A DNA stretch of 64,000 nucleotides from Solidesulfovibrio carbinoliphilus subsp. oakridgensis (GTDB lineage: Bacteria; Desulfobacterota; Desulfovibrionia; Desulfovibrionales; Desulfovibrionaceae). The stretch lies in assembly GCF_000177215.2 (NCBI RefSeq), contig NZ_CM001368.1:62001-126000 (forward strand), written 5' to 3'. Every line of letters begins with the position of its first letter. The first letter of the stretch is position 1. The translations under genes were made by a program, and so were the position numbers. The notes under the pieces are model-generated. The model made no database searches. It saw only the letters and a list, made by a program, of their open reading frames with translations, and had not been told where the DNA came from. Positions 60,995 through 64,000 of this stretch are shown in pieces.

Positions 60995-62212
60995 ATGCGA
61001 CAGCGCTTCCTCCTCATCCCCGTCCTCGCCTTTTCCCTTTTGTCGTCCGTGCCCTGCCGGGCGGAATTCGAGTACCGGGCCTCGGTCTCGGCCGGCCAGG
61101 AATACAACAGCAACGTCAATGAAAGTTCCAATCCGAAAGCCGATTTCATCACCATCATGAGCACTTCGGTCCAGGCGCTCTATGCCGGTCCCCGGCTCAA
61201 CACCTCCGTGGACTACCAGGGCGACCTGCGCCTGTACGATACCGGCCAGCGGCAGGATGAGCTCTTAAACAGCCTGGAGGCCAAGGCCTCCTTCCAGGTC
61301 ATAAAGGAACTGCTGCTCCTTGAGGTGGCGGACAGCAACCACATGGTCTACTACAATGCCGCCAAGGGGGACACCCATTCGGCCGATTCGACCGAGGACC
61401 AGGTCAACCAGAACATCCTGTCCGGCGGACTGATCCTCACGCCCCGCATCAACGACCGGACCACGACCAGCCTCGGCTATCGGGTCAGCAGCTCCCTCTA
61501 CGACAGCAACGACGCGGTCAACAAGATGACGCAGACCGCCTATGCCGAGGTCCTCCATGCCCTGACGCCGCGCATGGATATCGGCGGCACCCTCCAGTAC
61601 CAGTACCAGAACACCTCCGAGGGCGATGTCTCGCGGTACATGGCTTCGGGCGTGGCGCGCTACACCTACGGGGATGGCTGCTACGTCTTCGGCCGGGTCG
61701 GGGCGGTGCAATCGGTCTACAACGTCGGCAGCAGCACGCTTTTGCCCGTGGCCTCGGCCGGCCTCACCCACACCCTCGGCCGGACCACCTTCCTGCTCCA
61801 GGCCCAGGCGGACTATGTGGACAACCCGTCCTCGGTCTACAACTCCTACAAGACCCTCTATTCCGCCACCGTCACCCGGACCTTCGAACGGGGCACCGTG
61901 TCGGCCTATGCCGGCTACTCCAATTATTCCGGCCAGGACACGAACCAGACCAACGACCTGACCACCACCCTCCAGGGCACCTACGAACTGACGCCCCGCC
62001 TGGGATCGACCCTTTCCCTCAGCCGCATCGGTTCCGTGGCCAGCGGCGACAGCGCCGACCGGTATTACCTGACCGCGGAAATGCGCTACCAGCTGCCGAA
62101 GGACGCCTCGGTCAAGCTCTACTACCAGTACAAACGCAACGAGGCCGCAAGCAGCGGGGAATCCTCCTACAACGTGAACATCATCGGCCTGGCCCTCAGC
62201 AAGTCGTTTTGA
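60995..62212 (+). CDS. outer-membrane beta-barrel protein of the exopolysaccharide locus
   Basis: A 405-residue protein with a signal peptide (about 1-22) and many amphipathic strands with alternating aromatic residues (LNTSVDYQGDLRLYDTG, YGDGCYVFGRVGAVQSVY, GTVSAYAGYSNYSG), ending in a C-terminal Phe (LALSKSF), the outer-membrane insertion signal. Exosortase loci often contain an EpsL-like or PEP-CTERM-associated barrel at this place. It may be the outer-membrane port or a structural partner of the export protein. AAGG precedes the ATG. Confidence 0.85.
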   Translation: MRQRFLLIPVLAFSLLSSVPCRAEFEYRASVSAGQEYNSNVNESSNPKADFITIMSTSVQALYAGPRLNTSVDYQGDLRLYDTGQRQDELLNSLEAKASFQVIKELLLLEVADSNHMVYYNAAKGDTHSADSTEDQVNQNILSGGLILTPRINDRTTTSLGYRVSSSLYDSNDAVNKMTQTAYAEVLHALTPRMDIGGTLQYQYQNTSEGDVSRYMASGVARYTYGDGCYVFGRVGAVQSVYNVGSSTLLPVASAGLTHTLGRTTFLLQAQADYVDNPSSVYNSYKTLYSATVTRTFERGTVSAYAGYSNYSGQDTNQTNDLTTTLQGTYELTPRLGSTLSLSRIGSVASGDSADRYYLTAEMRYQLPKDASVKLYYQYKRNEAASSGESSYNVNIIGLALSKSF

Positions 62213-62219
62213 GGCCGCC

Positions 62220-63131
62220 ATGCCGCAAGAGAGCCGCAATGCCCTGACCGTGGACGTGGAAGACTACTTCCACGTCAGCGCCTTCGAAGGCGTCATCCGG
62301 CCGGGGCAGTGGGGCGGGTTCGATTGCCGGGTGGCGGCCAATACCCGCCGCATCCTCGCTCTCTTTGACGAATACGATCTTACGGCCACGTTTTTCGTCC
62401 TCGGCTGGGTGGCCAGGCGCCATCCGGACCTGGTACGGGACATCGCGGCCGCCGGCCACGAGATCGCCTGTCATGGGTTCGGCCACAAGCGCATCCGCTT
62501 CCAGACGCCCAAGGCCTTTCGCCGCGACGTGGCCGCGTCCAAGGCCCTGCTGGAAGACATCGCCGGCCGGCCGGTCCTCGGCTACCGGGCACCGAGCTAT
62601 TCCATCACGCCCGAGACCGCCTGGGCCCTGGACGTCCTGATCGAGGAAGGATTCGCCTACGATTCGAGCATCTTTCCCATCGTCCACGATCTGTACGGCT
62701 TTCCCGGGGCCTCGCCGCATCCCCACCGCATCCGGCGTCCGGCCGGGGAGATCCTGGAATTTCCTCCCACCACCCTGCGCCTGCGCCTCCTTGGCCGGTC
62801 GCTGGCCCTGCCCATTTCCGGCGGCGGCTATCTGCGCCTTTTCCCGGCCTGTTTTTTGCGGTGGGGCCTGGCCCGCGTCAACCGCCGCGAAGGCCAGCCG
62901 TGCGTCCTTTACTTCCACCCCTGGGAGATCGATCCCGGCCAGCCCCGGATACCCGCCTGCCTGAAATCCCGGTTTCGCCACTACCTCAACCTGGACAAGA
63001 CGGAAGACCGGCTGCGCACCCTGTTCGAGGGACTTTCTTTCGGGCCCATGGGCCTCCTGCTGGCCGGCCTCGGTCCGCTGCCGGCCATTTCCCTGGACCA
63101 ATCCCCAACACCCGCCCGCATGGAGCGGTGA
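62220..63131 (+). CDS. exosortase-locus polysaccharide deacetylase
   Basis: A 303-residue NodB-type deacetylase with the DUF3473 C-terminal extension of PEP-CTERM loci. Metal and catalytic motifs are present: LTVDVEDYFH, ATFFVLGW, HEIACHGFGHKRI (His pair), GYRAPSYSIT, and LYFHPWEID near the C-terminus. It should remove acetyl groups from N-acetylated sugars of the polymer or its precursor. There is no signal peptide, so it is probably cytosolic. It begins seven bases after the barrel gene. Confidence 0.92.
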   Translation: MPQESRNALTVDVEDYFHVSAFEGVIRPGQWGGFDCRVAANTRRILALFDEYDLTATFFVLGWVARRHPDLVRDIAAAGHEIACHGFGHKRIRFQTPKAFRRDVAASKALLEDIAGRPVLGYRAPSYSITPETAWALDVLIEEGFAYDSSIFPIVHDLYGFPGASPHPHRIRRPAGEILEFPPTTLRLRLLGRSLALPISGGGYLRLFPACFLRWGLARVNRREGQPCVLYFHPWEIDPGQPRIPACLKSRFRHYLNLDKTEDRLRTLFEGLSFGPMGLLLAGLGPLPAISLDQSPTPARMER

Positions 63132-63168
63132 ACCGCATCCCTGCGTGGAGGCGGCCAGGACGGAGCTC

Positions 63169-64000
63169 ATGGGCATCAATACGCTGCTTGGAATTTTCGG
63201 CTACGCCACCTTCAGCCAGCCCTGGATCATGACCCTGCTGTTCGTGGCCTTCTACCTGGTGCTCGGCCTGCTCGCCCTGACACGGCCCGTGGCCGCCATG
63301 GTCCTTTATTTCGGCACCTCCATCATGAACCCCCAGGCGAGCTACCCCTTTCTCATGAATATCCCCCTGGCCAAGATCGCGGCCGGGGTGGGGCTTCTGG
63401 CCTGTCTGATCAATTTCAACAAGATCTCCGTGCGGGTGCCGCTGGCGCTTTTCCCCATGGTCGCCTTCCTGGTCACGGTTGTGGTCAGCGCCTCCTCGGC
63501 CCTGCGGCCGGAACTGGCGGACCAGCGTTTCGAGGAATTCCTCAAGGTGGGGCTGATGACGTTCCTGACGGTCTGGGCCGTCACCACCCGCCGGGACTAC
63601 ACCTTCTTTTTCTGGGGCATCCTCGGCAGCGTGTCCTACGATGTCCTCAAAAACCTGGTGGAGACCCAGACCAAGGAGGCCTGGGTTTCCGTCAGCGGCG
63701 TGGCCGGCTGGATCAGCGATTCCAATGACTGGGCCCTGGCCCTGGCCATGGGCATGCCGCTTTTCTACACCGCCCTGGCCCTCAACTGGGACCGGGGATG
63801 GAAGGCCCGGACCGTGTTCGGCCTGGCCGCCATCGGCGCGCTGTTGACCCTGACCCTGACCTCGTCCCGGGGCGGTTTTCTGGCCGCGGTCGTCTCCGGC
63901 GGGGTATTCCTGCTCATGGACCGCAAGCCCTGGCGGTCCGTGCTGGTCGGGGGCCTGATCGCGGTGGTGGTCTCCTTTTACATGCCCACATCCTACGTCG
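63169..64000 (+). CDS. O-antigen ligase-like protein of the exosortase locus (truncated by window end)
   Basis: The first 277 residues of a polytopic protein with about eight helices so far. The frame is open to the end of the window, so the C-terminus is missing. LTSSRGGFLAAV matches the Wzy_C/O-antigen ligase signature, and the segment around ISDSNDWALALAMGMPLF matches O-glycosylation ligases associated with exosortase A systems. It probably polymerises or transfers the polysaccharide at the periplasmic face. CGGAG lies just upstream of the ATG, 37 bp after the deacetylase stop. Confidence 0.85.
   Translation, partial: MGINTLLGIFGYATFSQPWIMTLLFVAFYLVLGLLALTRPVAAMVLYFGTSIMNPQASYPFLMNIPLAKIAAGVGLLACLINFNKISVRVPLALFPMVAFLVTVVVSASSALRPELADQRFEEFLKVGLMTFLTVWAVTTRRDYTFFFWGILGSVSYDVLKNLVETQTKEAWVSVSGVAGWISDSNDWALALAMGMPLFYTALALNWDRGWKARTVFGLAAIGALLTLTLTSSRGGFLAAVVSGGVFLLMDRKPWRSVLVGGLIAVVVSFYMPTSYV

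Noticed and set aside
45896-63131. A PEP-CTERM substrate gene within the exosortase locus
   Set aside because: No protein in the locus ends with a VPEP-type motif, hydrophobic helix and basic tail. Substrates must be encoded elsewhere.

Overview
The window is high-GC bacterial DNA with dense coding and many four-base start/stop overlaps. It looks like chromosome from a sulfate reducer of the Desulfovibrio/Solidesulfovibrio group (Desulfobacterota). The evidence is a perR-rubrerythrin-rubredoxin-like operon, an archaeal-type first enzyme of aromatic biosynthesis, sigma-54 regulators with matching promoters, and an exosortase-type exopolysaccharide locus. The taxon is inferred from gene content, not from a marker gene. 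No tRNA, rRNA, CRISPR array, transposase or phage gene was seen.

Layout. 1-8.3 kb: the end of an acyl-CoA synthetase, a K+ channel, a small Cys-rich protein, and an acetate-permease operon (DUF485-actP) followed by two DUF294 signalling proteins and a DEDDh exonuclease. 8.3-9.8 kb: perR-rbr-rdl for peroxide defence, then a possible small RNA. 9.9-13 kb: an AI-2E-type permease, a rhomboid protease and a PH-like membrane protein. 13-29 kb: a histidine kinase, a lipoprotein and a sigma-54 response regulator in the order of enterobacterial glrK-qseG-glrR. They are followed at once by a predicted sigma-54 promoter and six genes: an FtsX-like permease, a LolD-like ATPase, a 1725-residue permease fused to a pseudo-peptidase, two large polytopic transporter-like proteins, and a membrane PP2C phosphatase. 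I recognise no described pathway for this set, and it is the best candidate here for an undescribed system. 29-31.4 kb: rpoZ-dnaJ-TPR-moaC. 31.7-38.7 kb: hisHF, mutL, alr, a sigma-54 regulator and a small membrane protein. 38.7-43.2 kb: biotin genes in two divergent arms (bioF-esterase-bioC and bioA-bioD). 43.3-44.4 kb: an archaeal-type aldolase behind a tyrosine-rich leader peptide and an intrinsic terminator, which looks like an attenuator.

44.5-64 kb: an exosortase (XrtA/PEP-CTERM-type) exopolysaccharide locus. It holds a NarL-type regulator, exosortase, EpsI, PrsK kinase, PrsR sigma-54 regulator, a methyltransferase, a PrsT TPR lipoprotein, a priming glycosyltransferase, an export protein, a chain-length protein, a tyrosine autokinase, an ExeA-type ATPase, a beta-barrel, a deacetylase and an O-ligase cut by the window end. 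Two good sigma-54 promoters (45.58 and 56.29 kb) fit control by PrsR. No PEP-CTERM substrate is encoded here.

A family of GC-rich palindromic repeats (core GCCTCCGGCGGCC, then a palindrome, then GGACCCCCT) is scattered between genes. Two pairs are in inverted, REPIN-like arrangement, and one copy lies in frame inside a gene.
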